DNA from: Nocardia harenae NBRC 108248
Lineage (GTDB): Bacteria > Actinomycetota > Actinomycetes > Mycobacteriales > Mycobacteriaceae
Reading direction: 5' to 3'
NCBI RefSeq assembly: GCF_001612885.1
Contig: NZ_BDBH01000004.1
Coordinates: forward strand, 558,001 to 622,000
DNA length: 64,000 bases
The notes under the pieces were generated by a model. That model did not search any database. It was given only the letters and a program-made list of their open reading frames with translations, and was not told where the DNA came from. The position numbers and the translations under genes were made by a program. Of the stretch, positions 15,782-24,290 are shown piece by piece (the stretch's first letter is position 1; every line of letters starts with the position of its first letter).

Positions 15782-16099
15782 TCACTCCGTCCCCCGAGTG
15801 TCCTCGCGAAATCCCGATCCCGCCACGTCGGTCTCCGCGACGGTGCGGGTGACGGACTCGTCCTCGCGAAAGACGAACCGGTCGATGCGCGGCTGGTTGC
15901 CGATCACCTCGGCCGCGGCCGCGGGGTCGACCAGCGGGCCGACGAAGGCGTAGTAGGTCCACTCCCGCCCGCTGCCGTCCCGCCGCGGGGCGCGGCCGTG
16001 CCGCAGCTCGCGCACCCGCCGCCACAGCCCGGTCCCGGCGGGATCGGCCACCACATCCCCGAGACCGACCTCGGTCACCGCCACCGATTCGGTCCGCAT
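15782..16099 (-). CDS. Small hypothetical protein
   Basis: 105 residues from the ATG at 16099; the open frame continues upstream, but that extension is Arg-rich and unlike protein. Visible segments are VTEVGLGDVVADPAGTGLWR, an Arg-rich stretch, and YYAFVGPLVDPAAAAEVIGN. I recognise no domain; the size and acidic C-terminus are unremarkable. It precedes the 132-residue hypothetical gene by 27 bases and is likely its operon partner. Confidence rests on codon bias and a clean start rather than on similarity. Confidence 0.55.
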   Translation of the reverse strand: MRTESVAVTEVGLGDVVADPAGTGLWRRVRELRHGRAPRRDGSGREWTYYAFVGPLVDPAAAAEVIGNQPRIDRFVFREDESVTRTVAETDVAGSGFREDTRGTE

Positions 16100-16526
16100 G
16101 TGCTGATTCTGGCAGCCGCGCCGCGCGCCGTCGCGCCGGAAACGGCTGCGGCTCACGGTGGCCGGACTCACACTCGCGCGAGCGCCCCGGCCACGGCGCC
16201 GTCGCTCGGCGCGTGCAGCACCGTGGAGCCTGCTGTGCCGGGCGGGGCCGTGCGCGGCGGGGGCTCCCCGTGCCCGTGGTGCGTGCCCCGGCCGCTCGTA
16301 CGGTCGCCGGCCATATACGCCCTAGGGGTACGCCTGAAGGCCGCCGTGGGCGGCTGCCGCACCTGGGCTACCGTGAACCGCGCCGACCACGCATTCCACC
16401 GAACTCCGCACCGGGGCCGGGTGAGCACGCGAGGATCAGCACAACCGCGGTGGTTCGCCCCGCGGGGTTTCGTCGCGGCGCAGTGGTTATCCCGCGACGG
16501 GGGAGCGCGCACGGGAGGTTCTGCAC
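16100..16526. other. Intergenic region upstream of the Ser/Thr kinase gene
   Basis: 427 bases between a minus-strand hypothetical gene and the kinase. Both strands carry open frames because of GC content, but none has a credible start, domain or ribosome-binding site. Short A/T-richer islands (CATATACGCC near 16312) could belong to promoters for the divergent genes. No terminator, repeat or RNA gene is recognised. Confidence 0.4.
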
Positions 16527-17852
16527 ATGGGCGAGACGTGGTTCGGCCACTACCGCCTCGATCGGCTGCTCGGCAGCGGCGGCTCGGGCCGGGTCTGGCT
16601 GGCCCACGACACCGCCACCGCCCGGGACGTGGCGCTCAAGGTGCTCGCCGCCGACCTGGCCGCCGACCCCGGCTTCCGGCGCCGCTTCACCAGGGAGGCC
16701 AGGCTCGCCGCCCAGCTGCGCGGCCCGCACACCGTCGCCATCCACGCCTTCGGCGAGCTCGACGGGCTGCTCTACCTGGACATGGAGCTCATCGACGGCA
16801 TCGACGGCGCCGCCCTGCTGCGCCGCGAGGGCCGGCTCGCGCCCGGCCGCGCCACCGGCATCGTGGCGCAGGCGGGCGCCGCGCTGGCGGCGGCGCACCG
16901 GATCGGGCTCGTGCACCGCGACGTGAAGCCGTCCAACCTCATGGTGACGCCGCGCGAGTTCGTCCACCTCATCGACTTCGGCACCGCCACTCGCGACGGC
17001 CAGCCCGCCATCACCGCCACCGGCAACCTGGTCGGCACCCTCGGCTACGTGGCCCCCGAGCGCTTCTCCGGCGCCGCCGACGCCCGCTCGGACCAGTACT
17101 CGCTGGCCTGCGTGCTCTTCGAACTCCTCACCGGCCGCAGGCCCTTCGGCGACGGCGACTCCCCGCAGCAGGTGCTCGCCCACCTCATGACCGCCCCGCC
17201 CGCCGCGAGCACGCTGAACCCCGCGGTGCCGCGCGAACTGGACGCGGTGATCGCCCGCGGCATGGCGAAGGAGCCGGGGGAGCGCTTCGCGGACGTGGAG
17301 CTGTTCGCCGCCGCTGCCCGCGCCGCCGTCGGCGGCCGCGACATCGTGACCGCCGACCTCGCGCCCGCGACCGTTCCCGGTCCCAGCTATCGGCACCTCG
17401 CGCCGATCACTCGCCCCGAAACCCCGGCGCCGGGCGGCAATCGACCCCGGATCGCCGCGACCGCGCTGGCCGCGCTCGCCGCCGTGATCGGCGGCGCGCT
17501 CTACCTGAACCGCCCGGTCGCCGTCGGCATCATCGACGGCGCCCCGACCACCCCGCCCGCCGCCACCACCCTGCCCGCCGCCAGCGCCAAGGCCGCGCCC
17601 CCGCGCAGCGCGGCACCGATCGCGGCCACCCCCGCCCCCTGCCCGGATTGCGGCACCGAAACGGCTGGACCCCCGCCGCCCGCAGCCGGACCCGAGCCGA
17701 TCCCCGCACCGCCGGCTGCCGCACCGCAGCCGATCACCCCGCCCCCCGAGCCGCGCCCCGGCAACAACGGCAACGGCAACTCCGGCAATGGAAACGGGCC
17801 GGGCGGCAACAACGGCAATGGCAAAACCAAGCCACCCAAGCCGGACAAGTAA
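16527..17852 (+). CDS. Membrane-anchored Ser/Thr protein kinase (PknB-like, Hanks type)
   Basis: 441 residues. The kinase domain spans ~1-275: glycine loop LGSGGSGRVWLAHD, ATP-binding Lys in DVALKVL, catalytic loop LVHRDVKPSNLM near 130-140, DFG in HLIDFGTATRDG near 150, and APERFSG near 177, so it should be active. A single transmembrane segment follows (IAATALAALAAVIGGALYL, ~306-325). The outer part has no PASTA repeats; it is Ala/Pro-rich, contains a CPDC motif near 372, and ends in an Asn/Gly-rich tail (NGNGNSGNGNGPGGNNGNG). The ligand is unknown. It probably phosphorylates cytoplasmic targets in response to envelope conditions. No phosphatase or FHA gene is adjacent. Confidence 0.9.
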   Translation: MGETWFGHYRLDRLLGSGGSGRVWLAHDTATARDVALKVLAADLAADPGFRRRFTREARLAAQLRGPHTVAIHAFGELDGLLYLDMELIDGIDGAALLRREGRLAPGRATGIVAQAGAALAAAHRIGLVHRDVKPSNLMVTPREFVHLIDFGTATRDGQPAITATGNLVGTLGYVAPERFSGAADARSDQYSLACVLFELLTGRRPFGDGDSPQQVLAHLMTAPPAASTLNPAVPRELDAVIARGMAKEPGERFADVELFAAAARAAVGGRDIVTADLAPATVPGPSYRHLAPITRPETPAPGGNRPRIAATALAALAAVIGGALYLNRPVAVGIIDGAPTTPPAATTLPAASAKAAPPRSAAPIAATPAPCPDCGTETAGPPPPAAGPEPIPAPPAAAPQPITPPPEPRPGNNGNGNSGNGNGPGGNNGNGKTKPPKPDK

Positions 17853-17926
17853 CGTCCCGGCTCCCTGGTTACCCCCTCGCCGGAACAAGAGGCCGGGCCT
17901 GCCCCGCCGGATACTGCGCGGCCTGA

Positions 17927-18862
17927 TCAGGCCGGCTCGCGCCGCCGCAGCCGGAACTCGCTCGGCGCCACCCCGCGCACCCGCTTGAAGGCTGCGCTGA
18001 ACCCGAACGGGTCCGCGTAGCCGACGATCCGCGCGACCTCGGCGATGCTGGTCTCCCGCTCGGCGAGCAGATCGGCGGCCAGCGTCATCCGCCAGCGGGT
18101 GAGGTAGGTCAGCGGCGGCTCGCCGACCAGCTCGGCGAAGCGCTTGGCCAGCGTGGAGCGCGACACCCCGGTGCGGCCGGCCAGCGCCGCCACCGTCCAT
18201 GGCGCGGCGGGCTCGGCGTGCAGCAGCCGCAGCGCGTCGCCGACCACCGGGTCGCGCTGCGCGGCCCACCAGGCGGGCGGCTCGCCGCCGGGCCGGTCGA
18301 ACCACTCGCGCAGGGTGCACACCAGCATCCAGTCCAGCAGCCGGTCCAGCACCACCTGCTGGCCGGGCACGTCGGTGGCGACCTCGGCCGCCAGGTGGTC
18401 GAGCACCGCGTCCCCGGTCCCGCCCGACCCCACCCGCAGCACCGCGGGAAGCGCCTCGAGCAACCGGCCGCCGAGCTCGGCGCGCACCGGGTACGCGCCG
18501 ACGATCAGCGTCGTCGCCCCCGGCGCGGGCTCGCCGCAGCCCGCCCACCCCAGCCGGTACCTGGTGCCGCCCTGCTCCGGCCCCGAGCAGGACGCCCCGC
18601 ACGGCACCGCCTCGGCATCGGTGCCCGGATCGTCGACGAAGGTGAAAGTCGTGGGGCCGCGCACCACCGCCGTCTCGTAGGCGCGCACCCGCTCCGGCGG
18701 CCCCGCCTCCGGCACGATCCAGCCCGCCCCCGACAGCACCGTGCACAGCGTCAGCGGCGCGCCGTCCACGAAGTGCAGCGACCACGGCGGGGTGAGCGTC
18801 GAGCTGCCGAACAACGAACCCTGGGCCCGCACCCCGCGAATCAGGTCACCGAAGACATCCAC
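17927..18862 (-). CDS. AraC family transcriptional regulator with cupin sensor domain
   Basis: 311 residues from the ATG at 18862. The N-terminal ~200 residues resemble the cupin_6 AraC sensor (PF12852): WSLHFVDGAPLTLCTVLSGA and related beta segments. The C-terminal ~100 residues form the double helix-turn-helix (VAALAGRTGVSRSTLAKRFA and VARIVGYADPFGFSAAFKR). The divergent gene 81 bases away is a PPOX-class flavoprotein, the likely regulatory target. The inducer is unknown. The gene converges on the kinase gene, with a 74-base gap holding no obvious terminator. Confidence 0.88.
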   Translation of the reverse strand: MDVFGDLIRGVRAQGSLFGSSTLTPPWSLHFVDGAPLTLCTVLSGAGWIVPEAGPPERVRAYETAVVRGPTTFTFVDDPGTDAEAVPCGASCSGPEQGGTRYRLGWAGCGEPAPGATTLIVGAYPVRAELGGRLLEALPAVLRVGSGGTGDAVLDHLAAEVATDVPGQQVVLDRLLDWMLVCTLREWFDRPGGEPPAWWAAQRDPVVGDALRLLHAEPAAPWTVAALAGRTGVSRSTLAKRFAELVGEPPLTYLTRWRMTLAADLLAERETSIAEVARIVGYADPFGFSAAFKRVRGVAPSEFRLRRREPA

Positions 18863-18943
18863 CCCGCCAGATTAGACGAATGGACAGGCAATTCGGTTTC
18901 TCACCTATGGCTCTGTCCGGCCCGGCCCCGTTGAATCGAACCC

Positions 18944-19366
18944 ATGGGCACCGACACCACCCTCACCCCCGACGACACCGCCTTCCTCCGCCGCCCCCTG
19001 CACGGCTTCCTCACCGTCGCCGCGGGCCCGATACCACCGCAGCCGCGCCCGGTCTGGTTCGAACTCGCCGGCGACGGCACCGTGCACATCTTCACCGAAC
19101 GGAGCAGCGCCAAGCTCCGCCGCCTGCGCACCGACCCGCGCGCCTCGCTCGTGGTCGCCGCACCGGTGGGGGAGCCGGAGCGCTGGGTCTCGGTCGCCGG
19201 CCGGGTCACCGTCGAGCCGGACGGCGCCCGTGACCTCTGCGACCGGCTCGCCGCCCGCTACTGGGACCTCACCGACCCGGCCCGCGCCGCCGCCCTCGCG
19301 ACCATGCGCGCGAGTGACCTCGTCCGGCTCGTCCTGCACGTCGAGAAGGTCGCCCGCGTGGGCTAG
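18944..19366 (+). CDS. PPOX-class pyridoxamine-phosphate-oxidase-like flavoprotein
   Basis: 140 residues. RRPLHGFLTVAAG, RPVWFELAGDGTVHIFTERS, SAKLRRLRTDPRASLVVAAP and VSVAGRVTVEPDG follow the split beta-barrel of PNPOx-like enzymes, which bind FMN or F420 at a dimer interface. Actinobacterial members are often F420-dependent reductases, but the cofactor cannot be read here. It is transcribed away from the AraC regulator. The ATG at 18944 fits the start of the barrel; the preceding bases carry no clear Shine-Dalgarno sequence. Confidence 0.78.
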   Translation: MGTDTTLTPDDTAFLRRPLHGFLTVAAGPIPPQPRPVWFELAGDGTVHIFTERSSAKLRRLRTDPRASLVVAAPVGEPERWVSVAGRVTVEPDGARDLCDRLAARYWDLTDPARAAALATMRASDLVRLVLHVEKVARVG

Positions 19367-19489
19367 TAGCCCTTCTACAGCGGATCGCGGCTGCGGTTCA
19401 TCGGCGGGTCGCGCACTTCGTGCCGAGGCCGCAGCTCCGCGCCGGTCAAGTCGACCGCTGCGGCGAACTCGGCCGTCGTCCGCGCGCCG

Positions 19490-19711
19490 TCAGTCGTCGG
19501 CCGGCTTCAGCGCCGAGGGCTTGTGCACCGCATCGCGGCCGCTCTTCTCGCTGCGCACCCGGTACTGCGGGTCGTCCTCCGACGCGCGCACGGTCCGCCC
19601 CGCCGCCTCGGTGTCGGAGGTGATCTTCTCCTCGACCTTCCCCTCGGCGGTGCTCCCGTGGCTCTTCCACTCCACCCTGTCGCCCCTGCTGAACGATCGG
19701 TCCTTGCTCAT
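19490..19711 (-). CDS. DUF2945 / hypervirulence-associated TUDOR-domain protein
   Basis: 73 residues from the ATG at 19711, preceded by a GAGG-type site (GAGGAGC). SFSRGDRVEWKSHGSTAEGK is the conserved start of the DUF2945/HVA1 TUDOR-like family (PF11160), small beta-barrel proteins found in bacteria and fungi. The remainder is highly charged, and the C-terminus has HKPSALKPA. Function in bacteria is not established; an association with stress tolerance has been proposed. It stands alone between a PPOX gene and a hypothetical gene. Confidence 0.8.
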   Translation of the reverse strand: MSKDRSFSRGDRVEWKSHGSTAEGKVEEKITSDTEAAGRTVRASEDDPQYRVRSEKSGRDAVHKPSALKPADD

Positions 19712-20010
19712 GCGCGGCTCCTCACGGTTCGGGAAAATCAGCGATCACCCCGGAGCTACCCGGGCGACCGAGGCGAAAACGCGCAGCTCGGCGCGCGAAC
19801 CGACCCGGATCGGTCCGCCATTCCCGAGCGTTCCGCGTCCCCGAGGAGACCACCCGCACCCCGTTTCCTCATGCACGGCCCTGTGGGCTGCACGACACCT
19901 CCTGGCAGCCGAGCTCTTCGCCGACCGCGGCCACTCGCTGACCCGGTCAGCGGACTGGACCGAAGTCGCCGAGACCAGGGATGTCGGCCCCGCCCAGTAG
20001 AGTCCGCGCC

Positions 20011-20634
20011 ATGCGAGCGGGCATCGGCGGACCGGAAGCGAACAGCACGGCCGACATCTGGCGGCGATCGGCGCACTGGTGGCAGGCCAACACCCCGCTC
20101 GGCGCCGCTGCCATCGGCCCCGCACCCGAGCTGCCGCTGCCCGCCGACGCCGCCGTCGGCTTCGCCTTCCCGCCCGCTGCCGCGCAGCGCGCGCAGCTGC
20201 CCGCGCTGCTCGCCCTCGCCGCCTACGACCGCCCCGCCGAGGTCGCGAGCGACCTCCTCGACGGCGATATCGACCGTCCCGACCACCCCTACCTGCTGGT
20301 CCTGCCCGCCGAGCGGATCCAGCCCTGGACCCGCGGCCGCACCGCACCCGGGCTGCGCAAGGCGCTCACCGCGCACGGCTGGTCCGGGCTCACCGTTCCC
20401 GAGTACCTGGTCCTGCAGCGCCAGTCCTTCGACGCGCACGGCGACCACCGCTTCGACGCCTACACCGGCGACGAACCCGGCTGGAGCTGGCTGCCCGCCT
20501 CCACCAACGGCCCGCTCGTCGGCATGGCCTACTACAACCCGGGCAGCGGCACCGTGCAGATCGCCGCCTGCAAGACCGGGAGCAAGAACCCGCGCAAGGG
20601 CGCCCACCTCGGCCGGGTCCTCACCGGCCCCTGA
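20011..20634 (+). CDS. Hypothetical protein, leaderless start
   Basis: 207 residues from the ATG at 20011. A TAGAGT box (19998-20003) lies 7 bases upstream, which supports a leaderless transcript and this start over an in-frame ATG at 19981. The protein begins with a helical, Ala/Pro-rich half (LALAAYDRPAEVASDLLDGD) and ends with an aromatic, Gly-rich part (SWLPASTNGPLVGMAYYNPG; CKTGSKNPRKGAHLGRVL). No signal peptide or membrane segment is seen and I recognise no family. The 300 bases before it (19712-20010) hold no gene that I can support. Confidence 0.65.
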   Translation: MRAGIGGPEANSTADIWRRSAHWWQANTPLGAAAIGPAPELPLPADAAVGFAFPPAAAQRAQLPALLALAAYDRPAEVASDLLDGDIDRPDHPYLLVLPAERIQPWTRGRTAPGLRKALTAHGWSGLTVPEYLVLQRQSFDAHGDHRFDAYTGDEPGWSWLPASTNGPLVGMAYYNPGSGTVQIAACKTGSKNPRKGAHLGRVLTGP

Positions 20635-20739
20635 GGCACAGCGCCGCACCGGATCTGGTTGACTGACCGCACCTCGACCGCCCAGCTGGGCCGGGGCATC
20701 CGCACTCCGCCGCGCGCGGTGGACACCTGGGAGGCCGCC

Positions 20740-21186
20740 GTGCCCGACGCCGAGTACCCGATCGACGTGCTGCTGGTCGAGGACGACCCCGGCGACGAGC
20801 TCATCACCCGCGAAGCCTTCGACACCCACACCCTCGGCAACACCCTGCACGTCGTCCGTGACGGCCAGGAGGCGCTGGACTTCCTCTACCGCCGCGGCGC
20901 GCACACCGGCGCCGTGCGCCCCGACCTCATCCTGCTCGACCTCAACCTGCCCAAGTACGACGGCCGCCAGGTACTGGAGCGGATCAAGGCCGACCCCGAG
21001 CTGGCCGCCATCCCGGTCGTCGTCCTCACCACCTCCTCGGCCACCGAGGACGTGGAGAGCAGCTACCGCGCCCGCGCCAACGCCTTCGTCACCAAACCCG
21101 TCGACCTGGACGCCTTCATGACCGCCATCCAGCAGATCGACGGCTTCTTCGTCCGGGTGGTGAAGTTGCCCCGGCCACACCCGTGA
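20740..21186 (+). CDS. Single-domain response regulator (CheY/Rcp1 type)
   Basis: 148 residues from the GTG at 20740, with GGGAGG six bases upstream; an open frame to a TTG at 20659 is less likely. The receiver domain is complete: acidic pair in VLLVEDDPGDE, phosphoacceptor Asp in PDLILLDLNLPKYDGRQVLE, Thr in VVLTTSSATEDV and Lys in AFVTKPVDLD. No output domain follows, so it acts by protein contact or phosphotransfer, as in Rcp1-type partners of phytochrome-like kinases. No histidine kinase is adjacent. A PAS-ANTAR gene starts about 40 bases downstream and may be co-expressed. Confidence 0.88.
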   Translation: MPDAEYPIDVLLVEDDPGDELITREAFDTHTLGNTLHVVRDGQEALDFLYRRGAHTGAVRPDLILLDLNLPKYDGRQVLERIKADPELAAIPVVVLTTSSATEDVESSYRARANAFVTKPVDLDAFMTAIQQIDGFFVRVVKLPRPHP

Positions 21187-21225
21187 CCGGTGTGTCGTCC
21201 CCGCAGGTCGCGCTATTGTTCCAGG

Positions 21226-21912
21226 GTGTCCGAGTCCGCAGTTCCCGAGTGCAGGGAAGACCCGCTCGCCGATCTCCCCGAGTCGGTCGACCCCCAGGTG
21301 ACGGGCGGCTTCACGCTGTGGTTCGCCGACGGCCGCTGGGAATGGTCACCCGAGGTCTACCGGCTGCACGGCTACGAGCCCGGCGCCGTCGAACCCACCA
21401 CCGAACTGGTGCTCGCGCACAACCACCCCGACGACCGCGACCTGGTCGCGAAGCTGATAGCCCGCGCCCGCACCCACCGCGAGCCCTTCTCCGGCAGGCA
21501 CCGGATCATCGACACCGAGGACTGCGAGCACACCGTCCTCGTCGTCGCCAACCGCATCCTCGACGCCGACGGCGAACCCATCGGCACCAGCGGCTGCTAC
21601 ATCGACCTCACCGACACCATCGACGCCGCAGGCCAGGCCGCCGTCAGCGACGTCGTCCCCGAGATCGTCGAGTCGAGGGCCGTCATCGAACAGGCCAAGG
21701 GCGTCCTCATGCGCATGTACGGCATCAGCGCCGATCAGGCCTTCAAGGTGCTCTCCTGGCGCTCCCAGGAGACCAACACCAAGCTGCGCGCCCTCGCCGC
21801 CCAGCTCGTCGCCGACCTGCCGCAGGTGCCGCCACCCCGGCCGGACACCCTCACCGTCTTCGACCACCTGCTCCTGACCGGCCACGAACGCATCCCGCCC
21901 GGCCAGGACTGA
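21226..21912 (+). CDS. PAS-ANTAR protein (RNA-binding antitermination regulator)
   Basis: 228 residues from the GTG at 21226; a TATTGT box seven bases before it fits a leaderless start, and an in-frame GTG lies at 21190. The N-terminal PAS fold (GGFTLWFADGRWEWSPEVYR; GTSGCYIDLTD) is followed by an ANTAR domain (ESRAVIEQAKGVLMRMYGIS; FKVLSWRSQETNTKLRALAA). ANTAR domains bind paired stem-loops in RNA and block termination; PAS senses a small ligand or redox state. It is a close paralogue of the protein at 53119-53850. It follows a response regulator gene, hinting at one signalling unit. Confidence 0.88.
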   Translation: MSESAVPECREDPLADLPESVDPQVTGGFTLWFADGRWEWSPEVYRLHGYEPGAVEPTTELVLAHNHPDDRDLVAKLIARARTHREPFSGRHRIIDTEDCEHTVLVVANRILDADGEPIGTSGCYIDLTDTIDAAGQAAVSDVVPEIVESRAVIEQAKGVLMRMYGISADQAFKVLSWRSQETNTKLRALAAQLVADLPQVPPPRPDTLTVFDHLLLTGHERIPPGQD

Positions 21913-21918
21913 CCCGGC

Positions 21919-22260
21919 TCAGGCCGGCTGCGCCTCCCGATAGGCCGCGACGATCTCCGACGGGATACGACCCCGGCTCGAGATCTCGTGGCCGTTCTCC
22001 TTCGCCCACGCCCGGATCGCCGCCACATCCTCCCGGCTCGCCGACGACCGGGCCCCGCCGGCATTCTTGCTCCGCGCCGCCCGCCCGGTCTTCCGCGCGT
22101 ACGGCGTCCACTGCTCCAGGAATTTCCGCAGCGAACGCGCATTCTCCGCGGAGAGATCGATCTCGTAGGACACACCGTCCACTCCGAAAGCGACCATTTC
22201 ATCCGCGGCCGAGATGCCGTCGTAATCGTCCACCACCGTGACCACGACTTTGCGTGCCAT
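21919..22260 (-). CDS. lsr2: Lsr2 nucleoid-associated silencer
   Basis: 113 residues from the ATG at 22260, with GAGGGAGAG as ribosome-binding site. The N-terminal dimerisation domain starts MARKVVVTVVDDYDGISAAD, and the C-terminal DNA-binding domain has REDVAAIRAWAKENGHEISS followed by the AT-hook-like RGR at 96-98 and IPSEIVAAYREA. Lsr2 is the H-NS-like protein of actinobacteria, which bridges A/T-rich DNA and silences acquired genes. This copy lies beside a PAS-ANTAR gene, away from the clpC1/lysS context known for the main mycobacterial copy, so it may be one of several paralogues. The 270 bases upstream are relatively A/T-rich and hold its promoter. Confidence 0.92.
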   Translation of the reverse strand: MARKVVVTVVDDYDGISAADEMVAFGVDGVSYEIDLSAENARSLRKFLEQWTPYARKTGRAARSKNAGGARSSASREDVAAIRAWAKENGHEISSRGRIPSEIVAAYREAQPA

Positions 22261-22531
22261 GAAGCTCTCCCTCTTCGAATGCGACGAAAACGCGACAGAA
22301 TCACTGTAGCCCAGGAGATCACGCCCGATAATTCGGCGAACAAATCACGGCAGAACGCGGTGGCGGCGCACTGCAGGCAACTCCGTTCCCAGCGCCGCGA
22401 TCGCGTACGCATACGAGAATTCGATATTCCCGCCCCGAACACCGTTGCGCTCATTCCGATTCCGGCGCCCCGAACGCGGCGTTTGCCCCGCTGGGCCCCG
22501 GGTAACCGCCACCCGACCGAAGGAGGGAAGC

Positions 22532-22957
22532 ATGACCAACGCCGCACCGACCGACCGGACCGGGCCCGCCGACGCCCGCTCCGTCTCCGAACTCGTCGGC
22601 GACGCCGGCGAGCAACTCAGCCGCCTCGTCCGCGACGAGATCCGGCTCGCCACCCTGGAGATGCACCAGAAGGGCAAACGCGTCGGCAAGGGCGCCGGGC
22701 TCGCGGGCGCGGGCACCGTCCTCGCGCTCTACGGCGTCGGCGCGCTCGTCGCCGCGGCGATCATCGGCCTCGCCGAGCCGCTGCCCGCCTGGGCCGCCGC
22801 GCTCGTCGTCGGCGCCGTGCTGCTCGTCGTCGCGGGCCTCCTCGCCGTCGCAGGCAAGAAGAACGTGCAGAGCGCCACCCCGCCGCTTCCCGAGGACGCC
22901 GTGCACGGCGTGCAACAGGACGTGGCCACCATCAAGGAGAGGAGCCGCAGGCAGTGA
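22532..22957 (+). CDS. Actinobacterial Holin-X family membrane protein (DUF1469-like)
   Basis: 141 residues from an ATG with a strong AAGGAGGG site. An N-terminal amphipathic helix (SELVGDAGEQLSRLVRDEIR) is followed by two transmembrane segments (VLALYGVGALVAAAIIGLAE and AAALVVGAVLLVVAGLLAVA) and a charged tail. This is the Holin-X/DUF1469 architecture (PF07332). Despite the name, chromosomal members are not linked to lysis. Its stop overlaps the GTG start of the next gene (GTGA), forming a three-gene membrane operon. Confidence 0.85.
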   Translation: MTNAAPTDRTGPADARSVSELVGDAGEQLSRLVRDEIRLATLEMHQKGKRVGKGAGLAGAGTVLALYGVGALVAAAIIGLAEPLPAWAAALVVGAVLLVVAGLLAVAGKKNVQSATPPLPEDAVHGVQQDVATIKERSRRQ

Positions 22958-23445
22958 GCCCGGACCCCGATATCGACCCGAAGACCGAGAGGGAACTGGT
23001 CGCCGCCGACCGCGACCGCGCCCGCGAGGAGCTCGGTCAGGCCGTCGAGGAGCTGACCCACAAACTCGACGTGCCCGCCCGCGCCTCGGAGAAGGTGACG
23101 GAGGCCAAGGAGAACACCAGGGCCGCCGCGGCCGGAGCCAAGGACAAGGTCGCCGACAGCGCGCAGCACGCGGGGGAGCGGGTCGCCGAGACCGCCGCCG
23201 TCGCCAAGGAACGGGCCGCCGAGTCCGCGACGGCTGCCAAGGAGCGGGCGGCCGACACCGCCGCCGTCGCGAAGGAGAAGGCCGCCGAGGCAGCGACCGT
23301 AGCCAAGGAGAAGGCGCCCGAGCCGGTCGCCCGCGGCGGGCGCCAGGCCGCCGACTTCGTCCGCGCCAACCCGGTGCCGGTCGCCATCGGCGTCGTCAGC
23401 GGCGTCGTGCTCTGGCAGGTGCTGCGGAAGCGAGGCAGGCGATGA
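22954..23445 (+). CDS. DUF3618 protein with repetitive amphipathic helix
   Basis: 163 residues from the GTG overlapping the previous stop. The N-terminus (ERELVAADRDRAREELGQAV; EELTHKLDVPAR) matches DUF3618 (PF12277). Residues ~50-130 consist of imperfect 11-residue Lys/Ala/Glu repeats (AKERAAESATA, AKERAADTAAV, AKEKAAEAATV), like LEA or apolipoprotein helices that lie on membranes. A C-terminal transmembrane segment (VAIGVVSGVVLWQVL) anchors it. Context with Holin-X, DUF4235 and Dps suggests envelope stress or desiccation protection; this is inference. Its stop overlaps the next ATG. Confidence 0.85.
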   Translation: MSPDPDIDPKTERELVAADRDRAREELGQAVEELTHKLDVPARASEKVTEAKENTRAAAAGAKDKVADSAQHAGERVAETAAVAKERAAESATAAKERAADTAAVAKEKAAEAATVAKEKAPEPVARGGRQAADFVRANPVPVAIGVVSGVVLWQVLRKRGRR

Positions 23446-23702
23446 AGCTCGCCTACAAACCGCTCGGGCTCGTCGTCAGCGTCCTCGGCGGCCTCCTCGC
23501 CAATGCGATCTTCGGCAAAATCTGGCAGACGATCAGCGGCGAGGACGAGGCACCGCACGCCACCTCCGAGGACTACGGCTGGCGCGAGGTGCTGCTCGCC
23601 GCCGCCATCCAAGGCGCCGTTTTCGGTCTGGTGAAGACCGCCATCGACCGTGCGGGGGCGGAAGGATTCCAGAAGGTCACCGGTACCTGGCCGGAGGAGT
23701 GA
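23442..23702 (+). CDS. DUF4235 small membrane protein
   Basis: 86 residues from an ATG overlapping the DUF3618 stop (ATGA). Two hydrophobic helices are seen (LGLVVSVLGGLLANAIFGKI and VLLAAAIQGAVFGLVKTAID), with the acidic segment SGEDEAPHATSEDYGWRE between them, as in DUF4235 (PF14019). Its function is unknown, but it recurs with Holin-X and DUF3618 in actinobacteria. The Dps gene starts ~95 bases later with its own ribosome-binding site. Confidence 0.85.
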   Translation: MKLAYKPLGLVVSVLGGLLANAIFGKIWQTISGEDEAPHATSEDYGWREVLLAAAIQGAVFGLVKTAIDRAGAEGFQKVTGTWPEE

Positions 23703-23796
23703 GATCACGTTCACGCTGTTCCGCTGCGTGAACCCGGCGATGCCGGGTAGCCAACGGAGAGGACATCGGGACCGACGACGAGAGAGAGGTACAGCA

Positions 23797-24276
23797 ATGT
23801 CGCAACCCATCACCAGCACCCTCGAGGCCGAACAGCAGCGCATCGCCGGTGAGGCCCTGCGGGCCACCGTCGTCGACCTCATCGACCTGTCCCTGATCGC
23901 CAAGCAGGCGCACTGGAACGTCGTCGGCCGCAACTTCCGCTCGGTGCACCTCGCCCTCGACGAACTGGTGACCGCCGCCCGCGAATTCACCGACGCCGCC
24001 GCCGAGCGCGCCACCGCCATCGGTGTCAGCCCGGACGGTCGCGCGGCCACCATCGCCCGCGACAGCGCCGCCGACGGCTTCCCGGACGGCTGGCAGAAGG
24101 ACACCGACGTCATCAACGGCGTCGTGACAAACCTGGCCTCCGTGATCCGCGGCCTCAGGGAGCGTATCGACGCCACCGAGAAGGCGGACCCGGTCACCCA
24201 GGATCTCATCATCGAGATCGCCGGCCGGCTGGAGCAGCTGCACTGGATGTGGCAGGCGCAGGTCGCCGAGGCCTGA
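23797..24276 (+). CDS. dps: Dps family DNA-protecting ferritin
   Basis: 159 residues from an ATG with GAGAGAGG upstream. The inter-subunit ferroxidase signature is present: SLIAKQAHWNVVGRNFRSVH and then LALDELVTAAREFTDAAAER. The C-terminal helix TQDLIIEIAGRLEQLHWMWQ is also typical. Dps forms a 12-subunit shell that oxidises and stores iron using peroxide and shields DNA. It lacks a long basic N-terminal tail, so direct DNA binding may be weak. It is followed by a perfect hairpin at 24291-24330 and lies downstream of a membrane/stress operon. Confidence 0.9.
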   Translation: MSQPITSTLEAEQQRIAGEALRATVVDLIDLSLIAKQAHWNVVGRNFRSVHLALDELVTAAREFTDAAAERATAIGVSPDGRAATIARDSAADGFPDGWQKDTDVINGVVTNLASVIRGLRERIDATEKADPVTQDLIIEIAGRLEQLHWMWQAQVAEA

Positions 24277-24290
24277 CCCCGGTCTGCACG

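Noticed and set aside
17758..17830. GGCAAC-type repeats in the kinase gene as a nucleotide repeat element
   Set aside because: They are in frame and encode an Asn/Gly-rich tail; a protein low-complexity region explains them.
15335..17926. An 863-codon plus-strand open frame
   Set aside because: It runs through the DUF2993-side genes and the kinase in another frame, with low-complexity Arg/Pro-rich sequence and no domain.
22532..22957. Phage holin, hence a prophage
   Set aside because: Holin-X/DUF1469 is a chromosomal membrane family; there are no lysin, portal, integrase or tail genes nearby.
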